From: DASSTJ01 sp035707965
GTDB taxonomy: Bacteria; Actinomycetota; Actinomycetes; Actinomycetales; Angustibacteraceae
Assembly: GCA_035707965.1 (NCBI GenBank)
Contig: DASSTJ010000133.1
Span: forward strand, 1 to 53,047
Length of the DNA stretch: 53,047 bases
Direction of reading: 5' to 3'
In this document: piece by piece, positions 1-7,614 of the stretch
How the letters are laid out: every line of letters starts with the position of its first letter
Numbering within the stretch: position 1 is the first letter of the stretch
Notes under the pieces: model-generated
The model's input: only the letters and a program-made list of their open reading frames with translations
What the model was told of the DNA's origin: nothing
Database searches by the model: none
Made by a program: the position numbers and the translations under genes

Positions 1-125
1 GTTCCGTAGTGACGAGAGCGGCGGGTGAGGCGTGAAGATCAGTCGCGTTGGGCCGATCGTGGCCGTCGCGCCGCGAACCTTGCCGAGATCGTCCTGATAT
101 GTCCAACGATGGAACGCTGTGAAGG
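1..125. other. Unassigned leading sequence
   Basis: This short stretch lies before the stop codon of the leftward decarboxylase gene. I see no convincing reading frame, hairpin or RNA gene. It may be plain intergenic DNA or the end of a gene that lies outside the window. Confidence 0.3.
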
Positions 126-1601
126 TCACGCGGTCGGCGACTCCCGCACCACCTGCAGCTGACGCAGCGTGCTGTCGGCCGCGTACGCGATCCGGTTGCC
201 CGCGGCGAGCGCCCGGTCCAGCGCGTCGAGCGTCTGCGTCGTCACCTCCTCGCCGGGCACGAGGACCGGCACGCCCGGCGGGTACGGCGCGACCAGCTCG
301 GCGCTGACCCGCCCCAGTGCCGCCTCGCGAGGCACCGACTCGTGAGCGCTGAAGAAGGCCTCCCGCGGTGAGCACCGCTGCGGCGGAAGGACGACCGGGA
401 CAGCGGAGACCGGACGAGCCGGACCGGCGTCCCGCAGGGAGCCCACCACCTCGGTCACGAACCGCCCCACGGTGCTCTCGTCGTCCAGCATGCTGACCAT
501 GGCGACCAGCGTGTCGCGATCCGCCATCTCGACGGGGATGCCGGCGTGCAGCAGATGCTGCTCGACGTCGAGGCCGGAGCGTCCCGTCGGCCCGAGCACC
601 AGTACGAGCTTGGCGGGGTCGAACCGCCCGGGCGCGAAGTCCTCCGGACCCGGGACGACGAGGCCGCTGGCCCGCAGTCGTTCCCGGGCGCCCGCGACCA
701 GGTCGGCGGTGCGGCGCACGAGGGCACGTCCGGCATCGGTGGCCAGGAGCGCCCGGCTGGCGTCGGTGCTCGCCAGCACCGTGGCCGAGGGGCTGGTGGT
801 GTGCTCGGCCTCGAAGGCCCGTTCCAGGCGGTCGGGGTCGAGCCGGTCCAGCCGAGCCAGCACGATCGACGCCTGGCTGTAGGCCGGGAGCGCCTTGTGC
901 GCGCTCGTCACCAGCGCGTCGGCGCCGAGCTGCAGGGCATGCGGCGGGTAGGGCTCGGTGAACCCCAGGTGCGCGGCCCACGCCTGGTCGACGACGACCG
1001 GAACGTCCCGGCGGTGTGCCACGGCGACGATGCCGGCGATGTCCGACAGCGTGCCCAGGTAGCTCGGCTCGACCAGGAAGACGGCGACGGCCTCCGGGTG
1101 CTCGAGCAGGGCGGTCTCGACGTCCTGCACTGTCACGCCGGTCGGGATGCCGAACCGCGGGTCGGTCGCCGGCGTCAGCCACACCGGCCGCAGCCCGGCC
1201 AGCACGAGGCCCGACACCACGCTGCGGTGCGCGTTGCGGGCCACCAGCACCGTGTCCCCTGGCCGGCCCACCGCGAGGCACATCACCTGGTTGGCGTGGG
1301 TCGAGCCACCGGTCGAGTACCGGCACCATGGCACGTCCCACAGCTGCGCGCCGCGGCGCTCGGCCTCCGCCAGCACGCCCGCGCTGAGCTTCATCGTGTC
1401 GGCCCCGCCGTAGAGGGGGACGTCCGACTCGAGCAGCCGGCCGAGGAGCGGGCTGAGCAGGTGCGCCCGACGCTTGTGCCCCGGGATCGTGAAGGGCGTG
1501 GGCCCGGCGTCGACGAAGCGACACCAGGCCTGCATCAGCGGCGCGTCCTGCACCCAGGACGGCTCGTCGTCCGACGCCTGCACACCGGTGTCCACGGTCA
1601 T
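126..1601 (-). CDS. PLP-dependent Orn/Lys/Arg decarboxylase family protein
   Basis: 491-residue fold-type I PLP enzyme of the Orn/Lys/Arg decarboxylase major-domain family, which forms polyamines or cadaverine/agmatine from basic amino acids in the cytoplasm. Seen: the family opening TPFTIPGHK (residues 35-43), a GGSTHAN cofactor-phosphate segment (98-104), VDQAW (204-208, where many members have a DEAH-like stretch) and SAHKALPAYSQ, giving K236 as the likely Schiff-base lysine. It lacks the N-terminal wing domain of the large E. coli enzymes, so it belongs to the short Gram-positive type. The ATG at 1601 is chosen because it forms an ATGA overlap with the upstream PAP2 gene, implying translational coupling. 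An open frame continues upstream but runs antisense-like through the PAP2 gene. Substrate cannot be read from the sequence. Confidence 0.88.
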   Translation of the reverse strand: MTVDTGVQASDDEPSWVQDAPLMQAWCRFVDAGPTPFTIPGHKRRAHLLSPLLGRLLESDVPLYGGADTMKLSAGVLAEAERRGAQLWDVPWCRYSTGGSTHANQVMCLAVGRPGDTVLVARNAHRSVVSGLVLAGLRPVWLTPATDPRFGIPTGVTVQDVETALLEHPEAVAVFLVEPSYLGTLSDIAGIVAVAHRRDVPVVVDQAWAAHLGFTEPYPPHALQLGADALVTSAHKALPAYSQASIVLARLDRLDPDRLERAFEAEHTTSPSATVLASTDASRALLATDAGRALVRRTADLVAGARERLRASGLVVPGPEDFAPGRFDPAKLVLVLGPTGRSGLDVEQHLLHAGIPVEMADRDTLVAMVSMLDDESTVGRFVTEVVGSLRDAGPARPVSAVPVVLPPQRCSPREAFFSAHESVPREAALGRVSAELVAPYPPGVPVLVPGEEVTTQTLDALDRALAAGNRIAYAADSTLRQLQVVRESPTA

Positions 1602-2524
1602 GCCTCGTCCCCGACCGGGACCGGCTGCCCGTGGCTGGACGGGGTGTCGTCGTCGGCGGGCTCGTCTGGCGGGCGTCGCGGGCCTGCCGGCCGTCCCGCG
1701 AGGGGGAGGAGCGACGGCGGTGCCGGCGACAGCGCCACCGGCACGCGGTCCACCGCAGACCGGGCGAGGTGGGCGGCCCGGTCGGTGGGCACCATGACGA
1801 ACGCGAACGTCGCCGCGACGAGCAGCCCCGCCGCAAGGCCGTCGGCCCAGTAGTGGTTGGCCGTGGCGACGACGACCATCGTGGTCACCGCAGGGTGGAG
1901 CACCCAGAGCCAGCGCCAGCGGGTACGGGTCGCGCGGATCAGTGCGATGGCCACGATGACGGCCCAGCCGATGTGCAGGGACGGCATCGCCGCGAACTGG
2001 TTGGTGAGCGTGTCGGTGCGTGGGTCGCCGTAGACCGCGGGCCCGATGAGCGCGGCCGTGTCCACCATGCCCAGCGACGGGACCAGGCGCGGGGGCGCGA
2101 GCGGGTACGTGATGTGGATGACGAGAGCGAGCGCGGTCACCACGGCGAGCGAACGGCGGGCGCCCAGGTAGGAGGCCGGACGCCAGACCCACATCCAGGT
2201 GAGGAACGCGATGGTGGCGGGGAAGTGCACCCAGGCGTAGAACTCGTTCGCCAGACGCGTGAGCTCGTGCGACTGCAGGAGCCAGCTCTGGACGGACTGC
2301 TCGCTCGGCAGCTGCAGCACCCGTTCGAGGTGCCAGACGTCCCGCGCGTTGCCGCTCGCCTGGCGGATGTCGCCGACCACGGCGAGCCGGCCGGCCTTGT
2401 AGGCCAGGAAGAGAGCGAGGATGAGCGCGACCTCACGCACCGGGTGGGGACGCCGCTGCCGGGCGGACTGGCTCATCCGGACGAGCAGCCGAGCGGCCTG
2501 CTCGCGGCCACGCAGCGGGTTCAC
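1598..2524 (-). CDS. PAP2_3-type membrane phosphatase/phosphotransferase
   Basis: 308-residue polytopic membrane protein of the PAP2 superfamily, inositolphosphotransferase-like (PAP2_3) branch, acting on lipid phosphates at the membrane. Seen: hydrophobic segments near residues 30-50, 100-115, 127-142, 186-198, 207-222 and 230-246; the conserved APPRL (143-147), PSLH (181-184) and NHYWAD (223-228) motifs carry the expected catalytic histidines. The tail after about residue 250 is Pro/Arg-rich and hydrophilic. The GTG start at 2524 sits just downstream of tRNA-His on the same strand with no obvious ribosome-binding site, so a start further inside is possible. The stop overlaps the decarboxylase start, so the two are probably one operon. 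The exact substrate is unknown. Confidence 0.85.
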   Translation of the reverse strand: MNPLRGREQAARLLVRMSQSARQRRPHPVREVALILALFLAYKAGRLAVVGDIRQASGNARDVWHLERVLQLPSEQSVQSWLLQSHELTRLANEFYAWVHFPATIAFLTWMWVWRPASYLGARRSLAVVTALALVIHITYPLAPPRLVPSLGMVDTAALIGPAVYGDPRTDTLTNQFAAMPSLHIGWAVIVAIALIRATRTRWRWLWVLHPAVTTMVVVATANHYWADGLAAGLLVAATFAFVMVPTDRAAHLARSAVDRVPVALSPAPPSLLPLAGRPAGPRRPPDEPADDDTPSSHGQPVPVGDEA

Positions 2525-2546
2525 CGCAGGCTGCCGCGAGCTGCTC

Positions 2547-2623
2547 TGGGGTGAGTGACGGGACTCGAACCCGCGACATCTCGGACCACAACCGAGTGCT
2601 CTACCAGCTGAGCTACACCCACC
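2547..2623 (-). tRNA. tRNA-His (anticodon GTG)
   Basis: Full cloverleaf on the minus strand with a 7-bp acceptor stem, anticodon loop TTGTGGT and T-loop TTCGAGT. The extra G at 2623 (G-1) faces C73 at 2550, the identity feature of tRNA-His. A CCA follows at 2549-2547, so the 3' end looks genomically encoded, unlike the other three tRNAs in the window. Confidence 0.97.
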
Positions 2624-2711
2624 ATGCGCCGCTGGCCCCGGCTCGTCACCCGGGCGTCGGCGCGACCACGATCGTACCTGGTCGCCGGGGGTGCCCCGGA
2701 CCTCCTACCGC

Positions 2712-3362
2712 TCACTCCGGTGCAGGGGTCTCGGGTCCGGCGGCCACGGTCGCCGCCGCGTCGTGCTGCAGCCGTGCGGCGATCGCCCGGGCCGTCGCCG
2801 AGTCGGGGCCCGGAGCGGGCACGAACACCGCCTCGCGGTAGTACCGCAGCTCCTCGATGCTCTCGCGGATGTCGGCGAGAGCGCGGTGGCCGCCCTGCTT
2901 CTTGGGCGCCGCGAAGTAGGCGCGTGGGTACCAGCGACGCGCCAGCTCCTTCACCGATGACACATCGATGATCCGGTAGTGGAGGTAGCTGTCGAGCTCG
3001 GGCATGTCGCGGGCCAGGAAGCCACGGTCGGTGCCCACGCTGTTGCCGGCGAGCGGTGCCTTGTTGGGCTCGGGCACGTGCTCCCGCACGTATGCCATGA
3101 CCTTGCTCTGCGCCTCGTCCATCGACACGCCGGACGCGAGCTCGTCCAGCAGCCCGCTGGTCGTGTGCATCTCGCGGACGACGTCCGGCATGGAGGCGAG
3201 CGCCTCGGGCGGGCAGGTGATGACGACGTCCACGCCGTCTCCGAGAACGGTCAGCTCGGAGTCGGTGACGAGCACCGCGACCTCGATCAGGGCGTCGTGC
3301 CCCAGCTCGAGGCCGGTCATCTCGCAGTCGATCCAGACGATGCGGTCAGCTGAACGGTCCAC
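2712..3362 (-). CDS. orn: Oligoribonuclease
   Basis: 216-residue DEDDh 3'-5' exonuclease that degrades 2-5 nt RNA fragments and, in many bacteria, the c-di-GMP breakdown product pGpG. Seen: WIDCEMTGL with D12 and E14 as metal ligands, the GNSVGTDRGFL segment supplying the next Asp, and HRALADIRESIEEL with the catalytic His and last Asp. The C-terminal extension is Ala/Pro-rich. I prefer the GTG at 3362 over the GTG two codons upstream (3368) because a TAGTGT -10 candidate ends exactly 6 nt before 3362 and no Shine-Dalgarno site serves either start. A diguanylate cyclase is also encoded in the window, so Orn could have pGpG as one substrate (inference). Confidence 0.95.
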   Translation of the reverse strand: MDRSADRIVWIDCEMTGLELGHDALIEVAVLVTDSELTVLGDGVDVVITCPPEALASMPDVVREMHTTSGLLDELASGVSMDEAQSKVMAYVREHVPEPNKAPLAGNSVGTDRGFLARDMPELDSYLHYRIIDVSSVKELARRWYPRAYFAAPKKQGGHRALADIRESIEELRYYREAVFVPAPGPDSATARAIAARLQHDAAATVAAGPETPAPE

Positions 3363-3368
3363 CCCCAC

Positions 3369-3374
3369 ACACTA
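3369..3374 (-). promoter_or_regulatory. Candidate -10 element for leaderless orn
   Basis: TAGTGT (TANNNT form) followed by 6 nt and GTG. It overlaps the stop codon of the upstream small membrane gene. Predicted only from spacing and sequence. Confidence 0.4.
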
Positions 3375-3605
3375 GGGGTGATCACGCCGCTGACCGGGCG
3401 ACGCGCCCGACCCGGAGCCGGCGAGCGCGAGGACGACGAGGACGACGACGGCGACGGCACCGGCGCAGAGCACGAGGACCGCCGTCAGCCAGGGCTCGCC
3501 CATGAGCAGCAGAGCGACGGCTGCCACCACGCCGGCGAAGGCGCACCAGCCCACGAGCTCCCACGGCAGCGTCCGCCGCTGCGGTGCTCTGCCGTGTCGC
3601 CCCAT
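3372..3605 (-). CDS. Small two-helix membrane protein, unknown function
   Basis: 77-residue protein with a short basic N-terminus and two hydrophobic segments (about residues 17-35 and 39-62), ending in a Gly/Ser and charged tail. I do not recognise the family. It lies just upstream of orn on the same strand and its stop codon overlaps the proposed orn -10 site. The ATG at 3605 has no Shine-Dalgarno site, but TAACCT ends 6 nt before it, the leaderless pattern seen elsewhere in this window. The coding call rests on the clean membrane topology and start context. Expression is not certain. Confidence 0.65.
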   Translation of the reverse strand: MGRHGRAPQRRTLPWELVGWCAFAGVVAAVALLLMGEPWLTAVLVLCAGAVAVVVLVVLALAGSGSGASPGQRRDHP

Positions 3606-3611
3606 CGACCG

Positions 3612-3617
3612 AGGTTA
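3612..3617 (-). promoter_or_regulatory. Candidate -10 element (TAACCT) for the 77-residue membrane protein
   Basis: TAACCT, 6-nt spacer, then ATG at 3605. It sits back to back with the -10 candidate for the rightward PrsW gene, giving a very compact divergent promoter. Confidence 0.45.
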
Positions 3618-3641
3618 ACCGCGGCGGGCCCGGCTGATCGT

Positions 3642-3647
3642 TAGCCT
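3642..3647 (+). promoter_or_regulatory. Candidate -10 element (TAGCCT) for PrsW gene
   Basis: TAGCCT, 6-nt spacer, then GTG at 3654. The same hexamer occurs in the same place before ettA and the DUF167 gene. No clear -35 is visible. Confidence 0.5.
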
Positions 3648-3653
3648 TGCCGG

Positions 3654-4826
3654 GTGAAGCCTGGCGCGTCGTCCTGGGGGACCGTGCCGGCCGCGGCAGG
3701 ACGGGTGAGCACGAAGGTGACGGCCCGCCGCCCGGTGCGCACCGTCGTGCTCCGGGCGCTGCTGGTCGCCCTGGCCGTGCTGGTGTTCCTCGCGTGCGCG
3801 CTGCTGGTCCTGCTTCTCGTCGGCCACGACACGGGCGCCACGGGGCTCGCCGCCGGCGTGGTCTTCGCCCTCGTGCCGGTCCTCGTGGTCGTGCCGAGCC
3901 TGCTGTGGCTCGACCGGTTCGAGTCCGAGCCGCCGGTCCTCGTCGTCTTCGCGTTCGCCTGGGGCGCCGTCGTCTCGACCTTCGTCGCCCTCGTCGTCAA
4001 CTCCTACTCCCTCGAGCTGCTGCGCCAGGCGGGCGGCGAGCTGAGCTCTGCGGCGGTGCTCGTGGCGCCGTGGGTGGAGGAGACGTGCAAGGGGTCGGTG
4101 GTGCTGCTGGTGCTGCTGTGGCGGCGGCACGAGTTCGACGGCGTGGTGGACGGCGTCGTGTACGCGGGACTCGCCGGTGCCGGGTTCGCGTTCACCGAGA
4201 ACGTGCTGTACCTCGGGCGCGCGCTGCACGACTCCGGCACGTCCGGGCTGGCCGTGACGTTCGTCCTCAGGTGCGTGTTCGGCCCCTTCGCGCACCCGCT
4301 GTTCACCATGGCGACCGGCATCGGGCTCGGCGTGGCGGTGACGACCTCGCGCCGCTGGCTGCGGTGGACGGCGCCGGTCGCCGGCTGGCTCTGTGCCGTC
4401 GCGCTCCACGCGCTGTGGAACCTCGGCGCGGTGGCCGGGCTGCGCGGCTTCGTCGGCGCCTACGTCGTCGTCCAGATGCCGATCTTCGTGCTGGCCGTCG
4501 TCTTCGCGCTCTGGGCTCGCCACCGCGAGGGCCGGCTCATCGCCCGGCAGCTGGCCGTGTACGTCTCGACGGGCTGGCTCACTCCGGCCGAGCTGACCAT
4601 GCTCGCGTCGTCGTCCGAGCGGCGTCGGGCGCTGACCTGGGCGGGCACTGCCGGCGGCAGGTCGGGACGGCGCTCCATGCGGATGTTCCAGGCCACCGGG
4701 ACCGACCTCGCGTTCCTGCGGGCCCGGGTCGCTCGGGGCGCCGGCCCGACCGACGCCGTCGACGCGGAGCGGACGCTCTTGCGACAGCTCGCGGTGCACC
4801 GGTACGGCTTCGTGGCCCAGCGCTGA
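3654..4826 (+). CDS. PrsW-family intramembrane metalloprotease
   Basis: 390-residue polytopic membrane protein. Family members are glutamic/metal-type intramembrane proteases; Bacillus PrsW cleaves an anti-sigma factor. Seen: hydrophobic helices from about residue 31 to 280 and the four conserved motifs in order: APWVEETCKG with the E142-E143 pair, FTENVLY (180-186), HPLFTMATG (214-222) and HALWN (252-256). The soluble tail after about residue 285 is basic. The GTG start is supported by the -10-like TAGCCT 6 nt upstream, pointing to a leaderless transcript. A membrane anti-sigma candidate is encoded at 22318-23298, but nothing here links the two. The substrate is unknown. Confidence 0.88.
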   Translation: MKPGASSWGTVPAAAGRVSTKVTARRPVRTVVLRALLVALAVLVFLACALLVLLLVGHDTGATGLAAGVVFALVPVLVVVPSLLWLDRFESEPPVLVVFAFAWGAVVSTFVALVVNSYSLELLRQAGGELSSAAVLVAPWVEETCKGSVVLLVLLWRRHEFDGVVDGVVYAGLAGAGFAFTENVLYLGRALHDSGTSGLAVTFVLRCVFGPFAHPLFTMATGIGLGVAVTTSRRWLRWTAPVAGWLCAVALHALWNLGAVAGLRGFVGAYVVVQMPIFVLAVVFALWARHREGRLIARQLAVYVSTGWLTPAELTMLASSSERRRALTWAGTAGGRSGRRSMRMFQATGTDLAFLRARVARGAGPTDAVDAERTLLRQLAVHRYGFVAQR

Positions 4827-4953
4827 ACGCGCTGCCGCGACGGCGACAGGTCGTCGGCCGACGCACTGTGGAGTTGCGGGAGCACCGCGAGGGCAGTTGT
4901 CTCGTGGTGAGCCTCGTGGTCGTCCACGGGACCGAGCGGAAGAGGAGCCGGGT

Positions 4954-5511
4954 ATGAGCACCGCAGCCTGGATCGTGGTCGCCGTCGTCGTGGTGGTTGT
5001 CATCGTGCTGGTGGCGGCTGCCGTCATGACCGGGCGCAGCCGGCGTACGAACGCACGCCGGCAGGAAGCGGCCGACCTGCGGGAACGCGCGCGCTCGCAG
5101 GACGTGACCGTGCAGCGCCGGGAGGCCGAGGCCGCCGAGGCGCAGGCCAAGGCCCGTGCGGCCCAGGCCGAGGCGGACGCCCAGGCGGCGCGCGCCTCGC
5201 AGCTCGAGGCCGACGCGCGGGAACGCGCTGAGCACGCGCGCACCTCGCGGGGCGAGCTGGACGACCAGCTGCGTCAGGCGGACGAGCTGGACCCCGACGT
5301 GGCGCAGGACGGCGCGGGAGAGGCGTCGGCCGACGGCCGGGACGACGTCGTCCGAGGCAGCCACCGGGCCGATTCCGACGAGCTCGCGGCTCGGGACGCC
5401 GAGGAGCGCACGCCCGACGAGGAGCTGCGGCACATCGACCTCACCCACAGCGAGCACCCCGAGGACGCCCACGCCCATCGAGACCGTCCGTACGGAGCGC
5501 CCCCCGTCTGA
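4954..5511 (+). CDS. Membrane-anchored Ala/Glu-rich coiled-coil protein
   Basis: 185-residue protein with one N-terminal hydrophobic helix (about residues 5-28, very Val-rich), then a long Ala/Glu/Arg heptad-like region (about 38-110) likely to form a coiled coil, then an acidic, His-containing tail. I do not recognise a family with confidence. Short proteins of this architecture are common in actinobacteria, often without assigned function. The ATG at 4954 is chosen because GAGGAG lies about 7 nt upstream; a start 57 nt earlier would put a hydrophilic stretch before the helix. It follows the PrsW gene by 127 nt on the same strand. Confidence 0.75.
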   Translation: MSTAAWIVVAVVVVVVIVLVAAAVMTGRSRRTNARRQEAADLRERARSQDVTVQRREAEAAEAQAKARAAQAEADAQAARASQLEADARERAEHARTSRGELDDQLRQADELDPDVAQDGAGEASADGRDDVVRGSHRADSDELAARDAEERTPDEELRHIDLTHSEHPEDAHAHRDRPYGAPPV

Positions 5512-5570
5512 GTCGCGGGGCGGTGCCGGCTCGCCCCGGACCGTTCGTCTCACCGCGTGAGTCCGCTGAG

Positions 5571-5643
5571 CGCGCCCGGGAGGATTCGAACCTCCGACCG
5601 GCGGATTAGAAGGCCGCTGCTCTATCCACTGAGCTACGGGCGC
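5571..5643 (-). tRNA. tRNA-Arg (anticodon TCT)
   Basis: Minus-strand cloverleaf with a 7-bp acceptor stem, anticodon loop CTTCTAA (anticodon TCT, reading AGA), T-loop TTCGAAT and discriminator G73. No encoded CCA. It decodes a codon rare at this GC content. Confidence 0.96.
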
Positions 5644-5722
5644 TGGCGGGGACGAGTCTAGGGTCCGGGCGCGGGCCGGGCACGGCTCACGGCGCCGAAC
5701 GCCGGGTCGCGGGCGCGCCGAG

Positions 5723-5752
5723 TTGGCGGGCGCGGTGCGCCTCCACGATGCT
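5723..5752 (+). promoter_or_regulatory. Candidate promoter of the GTPase pair
   Basis: TTGGCG (5723-5728), an 18-nt spacer, then GATGCT (5747-5752), 8 nt before the GTG at 5761. This is the best complete -35/-10 pair among the leaderless-type starts in the window. Confidence 0.45.
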
Positions 5753-5760
5753 GGCGTGTT

Positions 5761-7614
5761 GTGAGCACAGCGTCGTGGTCGGCAGCGGACGGTAGCGGTG
5801 ACCCGCTGCTGCCGGCGGTGCTGTCCCTGCGCTCCGCCCTCAGCGCGCTGACGCTGCCGCTCCAGCTGGACGGCGTCGAGGAGGCAAGGCGAGACCGGCA
5901 GTCCCTGATCGACCAGCTCGACGACTACGTGCTGCCTCGGCTGCGCTCGCTGGACGCGCCGCTCCTCGCCGTCGTCGGCGGTTCCACCGGAGCGGGCAAG
6001 TCCACCCTGGTCAACTCGCTGCTCGGTCACGTCGTCAGCCGCAGCGGAGTGCTGAGGCCCACGACCCGGTCACCCGTCCTCGTGCACCACGAGGACGACG
6101 CGCGCTGGTTCACCGACCAACGCATCCTGCCCGGCCTGGCACGTCTGCACGGTGAGGCGCCTGCCGGCGGTACGCCGTCGGCCGGCGGCTCCGGGCGCTC
6201 GGTGCACCCAGCCGGCGGAACGACGTCCGGCACCGCGTCGGAGGTCTCGCTGACCAAGCCGGGGGAGACCGCGGACGGGCGCATCAGCAGCATGCGCCTC
6301 GTGAGCTCTGACGCGCTGCCGCCGGGCCTCGCGCTGCTCGACGCGCCGGACATCGACTCCGTCGTCAGCGCCAACCGTGCGCTGGCCCAACAGCTGCTCG
6401 CCGCTGCCGACCTGTGGCTGTTCGTCACGACCGCAGCCCGCTACGCCGACGCGGTGCCGTGGGACCTGCTGGCGGGGGCGGCCGCGCGAGGGGCGTCCGT
6501 CGCGGTCGTGCTCGACCGGGTGCCGCCCGAGGCTCTCGACGAGGTGCGGACGCACCTGGCGTCGATGCTGCGCGACCGTGGGCTGCGGTCATCCCCCCTG
6601 TTCGTCATCCCGGAGACGGCCCCGGACGGCGAGGGCCTGCTCGCCCCGGAGGTCGTCCGGCCCGTCCGGTCGTGGCTCGTGGCGCTAGCCCGGGACGCCG
6701 CCGCGCGTCAGGTCGTCGTGCGGCGCACGCTGAACGGCGCGCTCGCCAGCCTGCGGCCCCGCACCGTCGCTCTCGTCGAGGCGGCGGAGGCGCAGGACGA
6801 CGCGCTGGCGGGGTTGCGACTGGCCGTCGAGACCGCCTACGCGGATGCGGTGCGCCGGGTCGACGACGGTCTCACCGATGGCACCCTCCTGCGAGGTGAG
6901 GTCCTGGCCCGGTGGCAGGAGCTCGTCGGCACCGGTGAGCTGCTGCGCACCCTCGAGCAGCACGTGGGCCGGCTGCGGGACCGCGTCGTGGCGGCGCTGC
7001 GTGGCCGACCCGCACCCGAGGCCGAGCTGGGGGAGGCGCTGCAGAGCGGCGCCGAGGCGCTCCTCACCGCGCAGGCCCGCGCGGCGTCCGACGACGCGGC
7101 CCGTCGTTGGCGGTCGGTCGAGGGTGGGCTGGCGCTCGCGGCGGCGCACCCGGCGCTCGCCGCGCCGGCGGCTGGCGTCGAGGACCGCGTCGCCAGGACG
7201 GTGCGGGACTGGCAGGGATACGTCCTGGAGCTGGTGCGCAGCGAGGGCGGCGACCGGCGGACGACGGCGAAGGTGCTGTCCTACGGCGTGAACGGTCTCG
7301 GCGTCCTGCTGATGCTCGTCGTGTTCAGCCAGACCGGCGGCCTGACCGGAGCAGAGGCGGGCATCGCTGGGGGGACCGTCGTCGTCGCACAGCGAGTGCT
7401 GGAGGCCGTGTTCGGCGACCAGGCCGTGCGCAGTCTCGCCACCAAGGCGCGCAGGGACCTGATCCGACGCGCCGGCGACGTGCTGGCCGGCGACCGCGAA
7501 CGCTTCGACGTCGTGCTGGACGCGCTCGCCGGTGACGAGGTGGACCGACGTCCCACCGGGTCGCGCGCCGCCGCGGTGCGCGACGCCGTCCGGGCGCTGG
7601 AGAACGCCCGATGA
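5761..7614 (+). CDS. Dynamin-like GTPase A of a two-gene pair
   Basis: 617-residue P-loop GTPase of the bacterial dynamin-like group. Seen: G1 GGSTGAGKST (73-82), G2-like RPTTRSPV (99-106), G3 DAPD (194-197). The usual NKxD G4 motif is replaced by LDRV (251-254), so nucleotide specificity may be altered. A Gly/Ser/Thr-rich insert (about 132-165) separates G2 and G3. The middle is helical; two hydrophobic segments near residues 505-545 (NGLGVLLMLVVF and AGIAGGTVVVA) suggest membrane insertion. It overlaps the next GTPase gene by 4 nt (ATGA), so the proteins are made together, much as bacterial dynamins often occur in pairs (DynA/DynB, IniA/IniC). Likely role is membrane remodelling or repair; this is inference. 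Confidence 0.85.
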   Translation: MSTASWSAADGSGDPLLPAVLSLRSALSALTLPLQLDGVEEARRDRQSLIDQLDDYVLPRLRSLDAPLLAVVGGSTGAGKSTLVNSLLGHVVSRSGVLRPTTRSPVLVHHEDDARWFTDQRILPGLARLHGEAPAGGTPSAGGSGRSVHPAGGTTSGTASEVSLTKPGETADGRISSMRLVSSDALPPGLALLDAPDIDSVVSANRALAQQLLAAADLWLFVTTAARYADAVPWDLLAGAAARGASVAVVLDRVPPEALDEVRTHLASMLRDRGLRSSPLFVIPETAPDGEGLLAPEVVRPVRSWLVALARDAAARQVVVRRTLNGALASLRPRTVALVEAAEAQDDALAGLRLAVETAYADAVRRVDDGLTDGTLLRGEVLARWQELVGTGELLRTLEQHVGRLRDRVVAALRGRPAPEAELGEALQSGAEALLTAQARAASDDAARRWRSVEGGLALAAAHPALAAPAAGVEDRVARTVRDWQGYVLELVRSEGGDRRTTAKVLSYGVNGLGVLLMLVVFSQTGGLTGAEAGIAGGTVVVAQRVLEAVFGDQAVRSLATKARRDLIRRAGDVLAGDRERFDVVLDALAGDEVDRRPTGSRAAAVRDAVRALENAR